This document shows positions 24,803-36,444 of a DNA stretch of 64,000 nt, one piece after another. The position numbers were made by a program, and so were the translations under genes. The stretch covers positions 6,106,873 to 6,170,872 of the forward strand of contig CM055107.1 in assembly GCA_029204225.1 (NCBI GenBank). The letters are read 5' to 3'. Each line of letters starts with the position of its first letter. The stretch's first letter is position 1. The stretch comes from Diphasiastrum complanatum. Taxonomy: Eukaryota > Streptophyta > Lycopodiopsida > Lycopodiales > Lycopodiaceae. Under the pieces are notes generated by a model that had not been told where the DNA came from, did not search any database, and saw only the letters and a program-made list of their open reading frames with translations.

Positions 24803-25599
24803 TGTTAAAATTGAAAAAACAAATCCATATTGATTTCTTGGCTTGCTACAAATGTTGTACCATGCAAGTATGTAGCTCATAAATGCAAAATGACAAGTTT
24901 GGCCTACATAGAACTCGAGCTACATGATTATGTGAAGTCTAGATTGAAGAATACAACTTGCATATAGTATTGTAGACATAGAATTGGCAAAGTCATGCTT
25001 GTAGAAACTCGTGGCAATTCACATGCATTAATTGTAAGTGATCCATAGTGACATGCAAGGCATGCACAAAGTGTAATGGACACATGCATGATGATTTGTG
25101 CTTTGTTAGTTAGAACTAGCACACTTGTAAAAAGCTGGTAGAATTTCATGCATGGCAAGTGACAAATGTCACATAGACTCTAGATGTCACTTTAGTTGTC
25201 ATTTTGGAATGGATAGATGTGGTTCTACCTCGAGCTACCTCAAACTCCATAAATATGTGTAGCTCTCCTCACAATCAATGATGAAGAACCAAAGTTTTGT
25301 AGCTACCTCATGCCATTTTGGATCTGAACTATTTTGCTTGTTATCTCTCTAGCTTTCTCTCTCTAACTCATGTTGAAGCTAATGCTAATACACTGAAATC
25401 TTGTACTTTTGTTCATTCTTTGATTCATTGCTATCATAATCTAATGCTTAGCATGCTAGATTGTGGTTAAGCCATTTCTTCTGAACTAGATCTTGCTAAA
25501 CAATCTAGAATAAGGTTACTCTGCTAATCACAAAGCTTAATCAAGATCAATCATATTTGTGGAAATTCCCCACACGTGTGAATTCTGGAAATTTTGTCA
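24803..25599 (+). repeat. 3' LTR of copia D
   Basis: Begins TGTTAAAATTG after the AGGAGGAG tract and ends TTTTGTCA before the AATAC duplication. It carries CACACGTGTG at 25571-25580; the 5' copy has CACATGTGTG at that place. Confidence 0.94.
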
Positions 25600-25717
25600 A
25601 ATACTTGAGGCTAGCTTGTTATCTATCTTTGTGTTTAAGAGTAGGGACACAGGTGGATGAGAGATTTTTGGAGGCTTGCAGATCCTTACTTGTAGGTGGA
25701 GACATCCTAACTTCAAG
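25600..25717 (+). mobile_element. Segment of the gypsy G LTR (second piece)
   Basis: Continues the LTR interrupted by D (AATACTTGAGG, then TAAGAGTAGGGACACAGGTGG) and matches the reverse complement of about 45680-45798. Similarity stops near 25717, before the LTR end, so this copy is truncated. Confidence 0.8.
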
Positions 25718-26250
25718 GAGACTCAATAAAAGAGTCAATACTGTATCTGAATCTTCAATGTTCGATCAGTTGTAGTCATTTGCTCCATGAGATTTTTGAA
25801 GATATTAAAATGGTTGGAAATAGTGTCTACATCAGACATCCTCAATGTGAAGAACTTCTTCCTCAGATGGAGTTTAGATGTGACATCTCTGATGTCATTA
25901 TGCAGTTATTAGGGACTTTTATTGGCTTCGCGCCGAATCTTAATTAAATGATACTGCACCTTCTCCATAAAGTCAAGGCATGCAGTATTGAAATTCAAGT
26001 TATGCGGCAGGAAACAATGGTGGGCTCTGGCAATCCACTTGGAAGTTGTCCATGAGGTGAAGCGAGATTCCCAAGAGCCTCCCATCATAGCCGCACGGAA
26101 GTACAGACGAACAATCGGCAGCTAATCTTTGATTTGCTCTGAGGCCATCGGCTTATTTGGATCGAATGCCAGGGTAGGAAGGCAATCGTCCCATTTGGTT
26201 GCCACTGACACCAACAGAGTTAGATCTTTTGCAAACATTGTCGATTGTCG
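25718..26250 (-). pseudogene. Decayed copia-like gag, probable upstream half of element K
   Basis: On the minus strand a quasi-open frame runs from about 26250 (MFAKDLTLL) with three or more stops. Near 25880-25740 it reads HLRKKFFTLRMSDVDTIS and NIFKNLMEQMTTTDRTL, then after a one-base shift DSDTVLTLLLSLLE. The last part is typical copia gag (UBN2). The first part (FNTACLDFMEKVQYHLIKIR) I do not recognise. It abuts the truncated gypsy LTR. If the proposed inversion is reversed, it lies upstream of element K. Confidence 0.5.
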
Positions 26251-26789
26251 CACCGTTGGATCCGGAGAGTGGACATGCAAGAGATACTATGTCTCTCACA
26301 AACTATATCAGACATCGTCCTGTTTATATATGCATTGAGAGAAGTGGTTTAGTCTAATAATTGATTATAAGAACAGCTAGTTGAGCACGTTCTAACGACA
26401 CTCAGTTTGTCATCGGCATCGATGGTGCTCCTCCTGGTACTTTGCTTGATCTCCTTTGTACTTGGAGTGTGAAGATCCACCATGTCTTTCGGTATTCAGA
26501 TGTTGCGAGTTTCATGGCTTCGTATCTTCCTTCGGCCTTCGGCTTCCCCTTCAAGGTCTTCGGTCTTCGATCTTCGAACTTCAGATCTTCGCCTTCAAGT
26601 CTTCGTTCATTTGACCTTAGTTTCTTCAGGCCTTGGCCTTCATTGAAACAGTTATGTATGCAGTTATTGTCTAGGGCGGTGTCTGCTTGTGTGCAGTTTC
26701 TTTGTATTTCTGCAGATACAAAGACCTGTTGGTCTTTTTGTGCATTTTTGTAGACATGAACTTGAAAGCTATCAAAGCTTTGCGGCTAG
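26251..26789. other. Unassigned stretch, possible decayed LTR
   Basis: Between the copia gag scrap and the J RNase H tail. It has GC-richer phrases such as repeated CTTCGGCTTCG/TCTTCGAACTTC near 26525-26600 and TTTTTGTAGACATG near 26750. It may be the J 3' LTR, but no border motif is visible. Confidence 0.35.
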
Positions 26790-26951
26790 AAACATTAAGT
26801 TTCTTTAGTTCCCTCTCAAATCATGGTAGCTTTACAATTTCTAGACTCATCCTCTGCCTTTCGAACATCCCTTTGTCTAAGGGCTTAGTAATTGCAATGT
26901 GTTTTGTCCTTGAATGAAACACAAGATCCTTCGTCAAGTGTATGGCAAATG
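26790..26951 (-). pseudogene. Copia element J, RNase H tail
   Basis: Minus strand FAIHLTKDLVFHSRTKHIAI, the conserved end of copia RNase H, followed by TKPLDKGMFERQR. It begins exactly at the TATTG target site of element I (26952-26956). The preceding residues of the same RNase H (LILQMDN) lie on the other side of I at 28622. Confidence 0.85.
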
Positions 26952-26956
26952 TATTG

Positions 26957-28620
26957 TGTTGGAGAAAGAGGGTGTGTGAGTATGAGAAACAAAAATAGCT
27001 CAAAAAGAAAACGAACACGAAAAAGAAGCGAATTCGAAACTCGAACAAGAAACGAACTCGAAACTCGAATGAGAAATGAACTCGAACAAAAAGTGTTCGT
27101 GCGCTGCGGAATGAGCTATATTACTCTTTCCCTAAGCATGACTACGTCTATCAGAAACGAACAGAACGTTAGTGATAGAAATCATGGTCGTTCTAATTAC
27201 GTAGCCAAACATTAACAAAACATCAGAAGAATAATTTGTCGCAAACAGCTAGACAAATTATTAGTCGCGAATGATTCGCAAAAAGCTAGACTGGCGATTG
27301 TTGTGTCGTCTGCTTTGGATTTACCTTCTACACCTGCAAGAAGACAATTACTCTATCGGCTAGTAGACTGGGCTACAAAAATAGCTCTGATACCATGTTG
27401 GAGAAAGAGGGTGTGTGAGTTTGAGAAACGAAAATAGCTCAAAAAGAAAATGAACATGAAAAAGAAGCGAACTCGAAACTTGAACAAGAAACGAACTCAA
27501 AACTCGAACGAGAAATGAACTTGAACAGAAAGTGTTCGTGCGCAGCGGAATGAGCTATATTGCTATTTCCCTAAGCATGACTACGCCTATTAGAAACGAA
27601 CAAAATGTTAGTGATAGAAATCACGGTCGTTCTGATTACGTAGCCAAACATTAACAAAACATCAGAAGAATAATTTGTCGCGAACAGCTAGACAAATTAT
27701 TAGTCGCGAATGATTCGCGGAAAGCTAGACTGGTAATTAGTCGCAAAAGACAAGACTAAATATTAGTCGTCAACAACTAGACTATAATAATTTGCTAAAA
27801 ATAGATCATCGGATTGATCAATAAGAGAGTCAGACAGAATGAAGAAAAAAAAAACATAGCAATATCGACACAAATCTGAACGCAGAACAACAGAGCTGTT
27901 ATCAGATTAAGTATAGCAAAATATACATGTCAATAAGGTTGTAGAACACAAGGCAATAGCAAATGAAACCATGTGCTCTACAAAGCTAATTCAAAAAAGA
28001 AATGAACCTATTATTGACAATACAAAAGAATCAATGCGCACGACATCTACTTCGTCTATCTTTGATAAGCTTCTGATGCTATTATTTTACACACACACTG
28101 AATACGTAGATGGTATCCAACATATATACATAATTTTATAGGTGTGCAGATGAAGAAAGTACAAAGTGGATGTGTTGTCTGTTGGAGATCGTGGGTGGTT
28201 GTTGTCGTTGTCAAATTTGTTAGCACAGTTGTATGGGATGAGCGTGAAAAGGCCGTGATGTCAGCCTTTGCTGAAATGAACGTTGGTGAAGATGCAAAAA
28301 ATGAGTCACTCTGACAAAATGCCTTAGGATTTGATTTACAAGGTGCCTTTGCTTTTCCTAGGGCAGTTTCGGCATTTTGTAAGGCAGTGTCGTCTTTTTT
28401 GCTTGTCACAAAACACGTGTAAAAACACAGTGTCGCATTTTTCGTCTTTTTTTTCGCCTGTGAGAATTTACTTGTATTCATGCAGACAGTCGTGTTTTAT
28501 TCGTCTGTCTTATTTTACATATAAATATGCAGACTGTGCGACAACATGAGTAAAAAAATGCAGCATGAATGGAGGCAGATTAAAATAGGATTTAGCAAAG
28601 TAGAGGAGATAAATCCAACA
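26957..28620 (-). mobile_element. LTR-rich deletion derivative I, inserted in J RNase H
   Basis: Minus-strand element with one full LTR at 27396-28620 (1,225 bp; TGTTGGA...TCCAACA), a primer site at 27384-27395, a leader of about 100 bases, then only the terminal part of the 3' LTR (26957 to about 27285). All coding sequence is gone. The target duplication TATTG is at 26952-26956 and 28621-28625. The LTR is rich in GAACTCGAAACTCGAA-type short repeats and in GTCGCGAA phrases. Confidence 0.9.
27384..27395 (-). other. Primer-binding site of element I
   Basis: Minus strand TGGTATCAGAGC next to the LTR end TCCAACA. Confidence 0.9.
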
Positions 28621-28621
28621 T

Positions 28622-30850
28622 ATTGTCCATTTGCAGAATTAGAGGCTCATTGGTGGTTTCACCCAGTTTGTCGAGAAACTGTCTGAGCCAGGTAATCTCG
28701 TTGGCCATCTTGGCCGTTGTGACATATTTTGCTTTGCAGGATGACTGAGCGGTGATGGTCTGCTTCTTGTTGACCCAGAGAATGACTGCCTTTGCTGGGA
28801 TGGTGCACCCTCTTGAGACACTTTTATAGTCATCCTTTAGTGATGCCCAACTTGCATCGCTATAGGAGTGCAATTGGAATCCGGCATCACGGGAGTAACA
28901 TAGTCCGAAATCCATCATTTTTGGAAGGTATTGTAGGATTCACTTCACAATCTTCTAGTGTATAGGATCTAGGTTCACATTGAATTGGCTAATCCTAAAC
29001 ATGACATAAGCAATGTTGAGGCATGTGTTATTTGCTAGATACATCAACGATCCAATTAGCCTCTTGTAAGGTGTGTGTTGCATGGCCTCCTTCTCTTTGT
29101 CAATTTTTGGACCATCTTCGTTTGTCAGAATCGTTCCTGCAAGCATTGGGGTGTTGGTCCCTTTGCAATCTATCATCCCAAAATCATCTAGGATCTTTTG
29201 GATGTACCTGGACCGATGAAGGTATAGCTTTCCTTTGTCATAGTCATGGTTGATTTGCAAGCCTAGGTAGCATCTGGCTTGTCCTAGGTCTGTTATCTCG
29301 AAATGTTTTGAGATGTCACTCTTCACTTGCGCAATCAGCTCTTTGCTTCTGCATAGAATCAATGTGTCATCCACATAGACACATCCACATAGACAGCACC
29401 GATTATGATCTACCCATCTATGACCTTTACATATACATTGTAATCGGCCATCAATGGTTGGAAACCAAGGATTGTAGAGCATGATCCTTCTTCTTGTACC
29501 ACTGCCGCGTGCAGATTGCTTCAAACCATATATGCTCTTGTGCATTCAGCAGGCGTAGGTGGCAAGTGACGTGCAAATGTAACCCGGAGGTTGGTCCATG
29601 TAGACTTCTTTGTCTAATTCACCATGTAAGAATGTGGTTTTCTCATCTACTATGTGGATCCTGAGGTCATAAGCAGTTGCATATGCAAATAGTAAACATA
29701 GAGATGCATGTTTGACTACTGGAGAGAAGGTCTCAGTGAAATCGATACCGTACTTTTGAGAGAAACCCTTCGTTCAAGTTTGGCCTTGTATCTAGACACA
29801 TTTCCATTTGGTTTGTACTTCAATTTGCACGGTTTTTCGCTTATCTGGTACTTGTTGCAGCGTCCATACGATCTCCTCATTCATGGCTTGCACCCATTTG
29901 TCCTTGTCTAGATTGTCGATGGCTTCCTCGTAGGTTTGTAGTTCGCCATTGAATCCGCAGAACTCTTCAGATGTCAAAGCCAAATTGCCTGTCACGAATC
30001 TGGTAGGTGCTCTTCATTCTCTTGACGATCTCCTGGGAGATTCTTCAAGTACTACAATGCCTTTGTCTTTATCTCTTCGACTAGGTGCGGAACCATTGTG
30101 GTTAACTAGGGTTCTAGCTATAGGCAAGCTTGTGATCTCTTCTTCGTTGGATTTGTGGGATCCAAACATCTTCATCTGAGTGTTCGGGGTCTACTCCATT
30201 TGTCATGGTCGGTAGGTCATAGTACTACTTTCCAAAGAATTCGTAGCTGACAAAATCATCATTGGCCATTGTTCTGGTTTTATCAAACTTGACATCTCTA
30301 ACGGTCTTCACTTGGTTGGTCTCTAGCATGTAGATCCTATAATATGACGAATGATTGTCACTACCCGACGATGTATCCTTGTTCGACTTTCTCAACGAGC
30401 TTCTTTCGAAGCTTATCTGGAATGTGTGCATAAGCGACACAACCAAAGATCTGAACATGCGTTAGATGGGCTTTCTACTCCACCATAGTTCGTGTGGTGT
30501 CATGTGAGGAACATCAAATTTTCCGATCCTGTTCTAGATGTAGAAAACTGTAGCTATTGCTTCAGCCCATAACACTCTTGGTGCTTTTGAATAGGCCATC
30601 ATACACCTTGCGGCTTCCATGAGAATCCTATTTTTCCTTTCAGGAACACCATTGTGTTGCGGTGTGTAGGAAACAGTCCTTGTATGAAGGACTCCACGAT
30701 TGTTGCAGAAGTCAGCAAAGCGATTCAAGATGTACTCTCCACCACAATCAGATTTTCTCTGTTTGACTTTGCATCATATCCATTGTTTTGTCCAGTTCAT
30801 GTACTCTATGAACTTGTTGAGTGCTTCTGACTTGCTATGTATGAAGTATT
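28622..30850 (-). pseudogene. Copia element J, right part: integrase core to RNase H
   Basis: Minus strand, in domain order. The integrase resumes with YFIHSKSEALNKFIEY (30850-30800), then CGGEY and YTPQHNGVPERKNRI (30660-30620). The linker VKTVRDVKFD is near 30295. RT N-terminal (EEAIDNLDKDKWVQAMNEE, near 29920; FSPVVKHASLCLLFAYAT, near 29690) is followed by MHKSIYGLKQSARG (29545) and YVDDTLILCRS (29370). RNase H is YSDASWASLKDDYKS (28860), ending LILQMDN at 28626 where element I is inserted. Many stops and shifts. The catalytic YVDD and the integrase Glu motif survive in form. Confidence 0.88.
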
Positions 30851-31640
30851 TCGCGGAAGCGTGCGTGTGTAGGACTGATTCGTATTCGTCCTCTTCATCT
30901 TCTTTATCGCGAAAAATTTTCTGTCTTCAAGTTTTCTTTTGTGCGGATGCTGATACAGGATCCCAGACACTCGACTACACATCGTAGAACACATTCTATT
31001 CTAGCAATCATGATACATAGCACAAGACAAGATGTACAAAAATAGAGTGACTGTATTATCAATTTTAATTTAGATTGAATTCGTCAGTGTCTCGCTCATT
31101 GGCGGAATGACATTCTACACTTTTGTTGTGTTCTGCTTGTTGGCAGACTTTCATGCACAGCTCTGGTGTCTTTACTTTCTTACTCTATTCGCTATGTCTC
31201 TCTCTGTCTCTTATAGATCTCCGTATTCACATCTTCTTATTATGATCCAGAGAGAATTGTTTATACCTCCACTATGTGGAGTTTACAAGATAGCTAAACG
31301 TCGAATCACATGACTAGTTAACGCTAATCAACTAGTTAGTTAGTCTCCGTCATTGCTACTCGTTTCAGCTGGGCGTAAAGTCCGTTAAGCTGCCAGCTAG
31401 CAGCGCAAAAGATTTTTCTTCGTCTGATTCATAATCTCCCGTTTGCTTTCGTTCTTTTCATTTCTTTTTGTAGTTTTCATTTCGCGTCCCTTTTGTGGTT
31501 TGCGGTCCTGGAGGTGTGTTTGCGATTCGTGAATGATTCGTGAATCATTTGTGCTTCGAGTCAAAGACACGTTGACTATCGCAAATCGTTCTCATTCGAC
31601 CTTCGTGTCTTGTTCGTGTTGCGATTTTGTAGTTTTCAGA
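30851..31640 (-). mobile_element. 3' LTR of copia element H
   Basis: The reverse complement matches the C LTR at 11703-12496 almost throughout (for example GGACGAATACGAATCAGTCC and the ATGATTGCTAGAATAGAATG block). It is inserted in the J integrase; the outer end is mutated (CGCGAAA where C has GTGACA). Confidence 0.83.
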
Positions 31641-34330
31641 AATCTGACTTTTCGTGTCTTTGATCATCATTAAGGAATTTCCTATCATCAACGAATGATG
31701 CACGAAAATGGTCAGTATCACAAAATCCTTTCCTACTCTTTTGATGTAGACATTACAGTCTGGTTGAGTAGGATTGAAGTCTAGAGACTTCAGAAGTCCA
31801 TCAAGCTTTTTGTACCAGGCTCGTGATGCATGTTTTAGACCGTAGATGCATCTCTGCAATCGACAGACATATTGTCTATTGTCAGGGTCTTCATAGCCTT
31901 CAGGTTGCTTCATGAAATTTTTCTCCTCTAGATCTCCGTGGAGATTGGCTGTTTTCACGTCAATCTGGTGAATTTTCAGATTGTACTATGTGGCGTATGC
32001 AAGGAACAGCCTTATGCTTGTCATCTTGACCATGGGCGAATATGTGTCGAAATAGTCGACACCATATCTCTGCGTGTAGCCCTTTGCGACAAGTCTTGCT
32101 TTGTAGCGACCAATGGTGCCATCTGATTTTAGCTTCTTCTTGTATACCCATTTGTAGTTGACTACTTTTCTGTTTTCTGGCAGTGGCTCTAATGTCCATG
32201 CGTCATTTTGCCTCATCGACTCAATCTCTTCTGACATTGCCTATTTCCAAAATTCTCCCTCTGGACTCTGAATAGCTTCTTGGTATGTTGTTGGCTCTTC
32301 TATGAAGCTTTAGTACTCGAACTGCATGTCTTCGCTCCATTGAAGATTGTCAGAATAGCGATCTGGAGGTCTTCTTTGTCTTGTTGACCTTCGAGGTTTG
32401 TTTCATCGCTGCTCGAACATTTCTTGTTTGTGGGATCGATCCTCTGTTTCTTGTTGCTCTGGAGTCTGGGGTCCTGCATTCTGATTTGATGACTGTCCTC
32501 AAACTCCCTCTTGTGTAGGCAGCAGTGTGAAGATCTCATGGCCTCTTTTGTCATTCAGTCCAGGGAATGTGGACTCGTCAAATGTTACATCTCTATTCGA
32601 AACAACCTTCTTTGTGATTGGATAGTAGAGTCTGTACACATGTGTTCCATTCGAGTAATCGACCATGATTGTTTGTTCGGATTTGTCGTCGAACTTGCTT
32701 CTCTTTTGTGCTTGTATGCTGCATATCCAAACACTCGTGCGTATGACAGATCAGGCTTTCTACCTGTCCACATCTCGTATGGTGTTTTGTTCTCCATCGT
32801 TGTCGTTGTAGATCTGTTCTACAGGTGTACAACTACAGCTATTGCTTGGCCCAGACTGGCAATTGAGCCTATGCTATCATGCATCTGGCTCCTTCGACTA
32901 GCAATCTGTTTTTTCATTTTGCCACACCGTTGTATTCTGGTGTGTATGCAGGAGTGAACTGGTATTCAATCCCCTGTTCTTCGCAGAATCTTGAGAATTC
33001 TGTGTTTTTGTATTCACCTCCATTGTCAGATCTAAGGATCTGTATCATTTTTGAGGTGTGTCACTCTGCGAATGCCACGAACTTCTTGAAAGAATCAAAT
33101 ACTTCAGATTTCTTCTTCAAGTAGTAGATCGTGGTCATTCGTCTGTAATCATCTATGAACATTAAAAAATATCTTGAACCTGAGAGTGAATATATTTTCA
33201 TCGATCCACACACATCAGAGTGGACAAGCTCAAGAATTTCCTTGGCTCTTCTTCCTTCGTGTGTGAATGGATTTCGATGTTGCTTGCCTTTCTGACAAGC
33301 TTCGCAGAACTCAGCCTCGGGCCTTGATATTTTGAGTCCTGTGACAATGTCCTTTGTGCTCATGCCGTACAGGCTCCGCATGTTCAGATGATACATTCTC
33401 CTATGCCAGAACTGATCTTTGTTTTTTGAAGCATTTAATATGCTATCAGAGTTGCTGATTATTTTGGCCTGGTAGAGGTTTCCTTCTCTGCATCCGACCG
33501 TCAACAACTTGTTTGTCGTCTTCTCGATCATATGGCAAGTGTTGTTGTCAAACAAAATTTGAATGCCTCTGTCATTTTGGAGACAGATAGCAGATCTTTT
33601 CTGAGTGAGGACACATAGAGTGCTCCTGGCAACTCTGCTTGGCCTGACAGTGTTCGTAGCTGTAGAGAGCCGATGCCCTTGACATCGTGTCTACTTCCAT
33701 TGCCTAGAATCACCGCTCTGTCGTTTTCGAGTTCGCAAAAGTTGATCAAGATCTTCTTGTTGCAGGTTATGTGAGATGTTGCTCCTGAATCGATGACCAC
33801 ATCATAGTCATATTCGGAGTAGCTTGTCGAAGCTTTGTCGAGTATTGTGAAAGCTTCGTCACCTCTTTCTGCATCTTTAGATGATTCTGCAATGTTTGCC
33901 TTTTCAGCTTTGTTTTTTCTTTTTGGGTTGAATCTGCAGTCGTATGCAGAATGTCCTTTCTTCTTGTAGTGCATGCAAGATATTGCTAGATTGAACCAGC
34001 ATTTGTTGGTCGTATGGCCTAGTTTGTGGCAGTGATCACATGAAGAAGATTGTTGGTTTGAGGACTTTGTCTTCTCAAATCTTGGCTTGTTCTTGTTCTT
34101 TTTCTTTCCTTTCGTGAAGATAGCCTTCTCTTGATCACTGCTTCCCTCTCCTTCGTCTCTCATCAGTCTCTCATCAGCGACAAGACTAACTGCTTTGTCG
34201 AATGTCATATTTGGTAGACTCAGTATGAGCATTCTCAGTGGCTGATAGGATGTTGGTAGAGATTTCATGAAGTACATCAGTTGTTGTGGTGATGGGACCT
34301 GGTGCTCTTGTCCTGATACAGCGAGTTGAG
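31545..34330 (-). pseudogene. Copia element H: gag C-terminus to reverse transcriptase
   Basis: Minus strand, starting mid-gag at 34330 (QLAVSGQEHQVPSPQQLMYF). Two zinc knuckles follow (CDHCHKLGHTTNKC near 34040; a second with Cys changed to Tyr near 33970). Protease DVVIDSGATSHITC is near 33790 and pre-integrase FWHRRMYHLNMRS near 33400. The integrase has HSDVCGSMK (33220), a DNGGEY region (33010) and a decayed Glu motif with stops. RT includes [20 protein letters not shown] (32200) and DFVILTIFVHH near 31690, where the catalytic YVDD is FVHH. The rest of RT and RNase H are missing and the LTR follows at once. The absent gag N-terminus is represented by C at 12562-12930. Confidence 0.87.
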
Positions 34331-34748
34331 CCCTCCTACTAGGTCCCAATGCCCAAGTTGTGCATGTATACTTTATTCCTAGACCATTAAAGTGATATGG
34401 TTCAAGATTGAGGCCCAAGGTTTAGAAAAATAGTCATCCAATGACTTTGTAACACCTCTCTAGGTTCCATACCTCCATCCAAGGCATAGAAACCTATCTG
34501 CCCTTAACCAATGACACTAGTACCTTAATCTAAGACACCTACCCTTAATCGTAAGGGTATCCCTTATCCAAGAGTCACGTGACTCCATACCTCCGACCAA
34601 CGTATAGCCACTTGCATGTCCTTATCCAAAGGCACATACCCTTAATATTAAGGGTAACCCTTATCCAAGGGTAACTTACCATTTAGGCCCCAACACTAAA
34701 TGAACCAATAGGGGTCTGAAGTACTGCCAGTTACATAGGTATGTAATA
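34331..34748 (-). mobile_element. Truncated 3' LTR of gypsy element G
   Basis: Closely matches 46261-46678 (CCCTCCTACTAGGTCCCAAT through the ACATAGGTATGTAA end). Its outer start (minus strand TATTACATACC) follows a polypurine tract at about 34760-34749. It stops inside the LTR at 34331, where the copia H gag begins. The missing remainder resembles the piece at 12931-13342 and 25600-25717. Confidence 0.9.
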
Positions 34749-34763
34749 TTCCTTCCTCTTAAA

Positions 34764-35904
34764 CTTAAACTTTTTCTTGTAGGGATTGGAAAATTCTTCT
34801 GGAGATCAACCTCCTATTCCCAGGTATCCTCCTCTTCTGATTTGCCCCTCCACCTGACTAAAAATCCCCAAAGCACTCTACTCCGTAGAGTCCTCTGCCG
34901 GCTATTAACAATCGCCTCGGGTTCAGGTGGTCCACTCATGGACTCACCACAAAGAAGTTCCACTAGATCTTCCGCAAGGACCAGGGTCTTCCCAACCCCC
35001 AACGAGGGTTTCAACTTACTAACGTGAAGAACAGGATGAATTCCAACGTTAGCTGGAAGGTTTAGTTTGTATGCGACCTTATCACTTGGATAACCTTAAA
35101 AGGGCCGCAATACCTAGGCGCCAACTTTGCACACTTAATAGTTTTCAAGCCCCTAGAGTGACTAGGGACTCTCAAAAACACCCAGTCGTTGACCATGAAT
35201 ACCTTGTGCTTCCGAGATAGATCAGCATAGTGCATTGCCCTGTCTTGGGCACTTCTTATGCTATCTTTAGCCAGTTGTGACATTTATTGCATCCTGTGGC
35301 TTGCACCTGTAAGTTTTTCATTCCAACACTAATTGGTGATTGAGGTTGAAAACCATACATAAGCATGAAAGGGCTGAATCCGGTCGCTAAATGTTTTGCA
35401 CTGTTATATACAAATTCCACCAATGGAAGGTACTATTCTCAATCAGACTGTCGATGGCTCACATATGCTTGAAGCATATCCTCCATCGTCTGATTGGTTC
35501 TTTCTATTTGACCATTTGATTCTGGATGATCTATAGAACTCATACTTAAAGTTGTTTCCAACTTTTCAAACATTGCTTGCCGAAAATTCCCAGTGAATTT
35601 TGGGCCACGGTCACTGACAATATAACGAGGCAGCCCGTATAGTTGAAAAAGCTTCTCAACAAACAGTTGAGCTAGTTCAGAATCTTTAACAGTAGTTTTC
35701 GTTGGGATAAATTGAGTAAACTTTGTAAGTCTGTTAACAATGACCCAAACCGAATCGTGGACCTTCCCTGTACATGGAAGCCCGACCACAAAATCCATAG
35801 ATATGCTTTCCCACCTTTCGGTAGGAATATCTAAAGGATGTAATAGGCCACTAGCTTTTAGCCTCTCTACTTTATTTAACTGGCACTTAGTACATTTAAG
35901 TACC
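34764..35904 (-). pseudogene. Gypsy G integrase core, C-terminal domain and chromodomain
   Basis: Minus strand, picking up the integrase zinc finger (CTKCQLNKVERL) just after the F insertion. The core has SMDFVVGLPCTGK, VSDRGPKFTGNFR and HPESNGQIERTNQTMED, supplying Asp, Asp and Glu. The C-terminal stretch MHYADLSRKHKVFMVNDWVF (35230) leads, after frame changes, to a chromodomain: AIVNSRQRTLRSRVLWGFLV then RWRGKSEEEDTWE (about 34920-34815). Chromodomains of this class steer integration to heterochromatin, a known property of chromoviruses. Several stops show decay. Confidence 0.9.

Positions 35905-36444
<540 letters not shown>

Larger units (their letters stand above)
13343..25599 (+). mobile_element. 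Copia element D, complete LTR to LTR, carrying nested element E
   Basis: LTRs at 13343-14128 (786 bp) and 24803-25599 (797 bp) both start TGTTAAAATTG and end TTTTGTCA. A 5-bp target duplication AATAC flanks the element (13338-13342, 25600-25604). The primer site is at 14129-14140 and the polypurine tract AGGAGGAG at 24795-24802. Its own coding part is 14898-15526 plus 21687-24784, interrupted by element E. It lies inside a gypsy LTR, so it is younger than that LTR. Confidence 0.95.

Noticed and set aside
26442-27215. Plus-strand frames with Arg/Lys/Glu-rich text
   Set aside because: They fall in LTR sequence of element I and its surroundings with short GAACTCGAAA repeats, and no homologous partner was recognised.
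26957-27840. CRISPR-like or satellite array suggested by two similar blocks in a row
   Set aside because: The two blocks are the partial and full LTRs of one retroelement, separated by a primer site and leader and flanked by TATTG duplications.
12931-34331. Simple insertion of gypsy G into copia C/H
   Set aside because: Insertion would leave complete LTR ends and a target duplication. Both junctions are inside the LTR and the copia halves face opposite ways.
34331-34748. Possible solo LTR of gypsy G independent of the main element
   Set aside because: A polypurine tract and the gypsy chromodomain end lie directly beside it, so it is the 3' LTR of G itself, truncated at one side.
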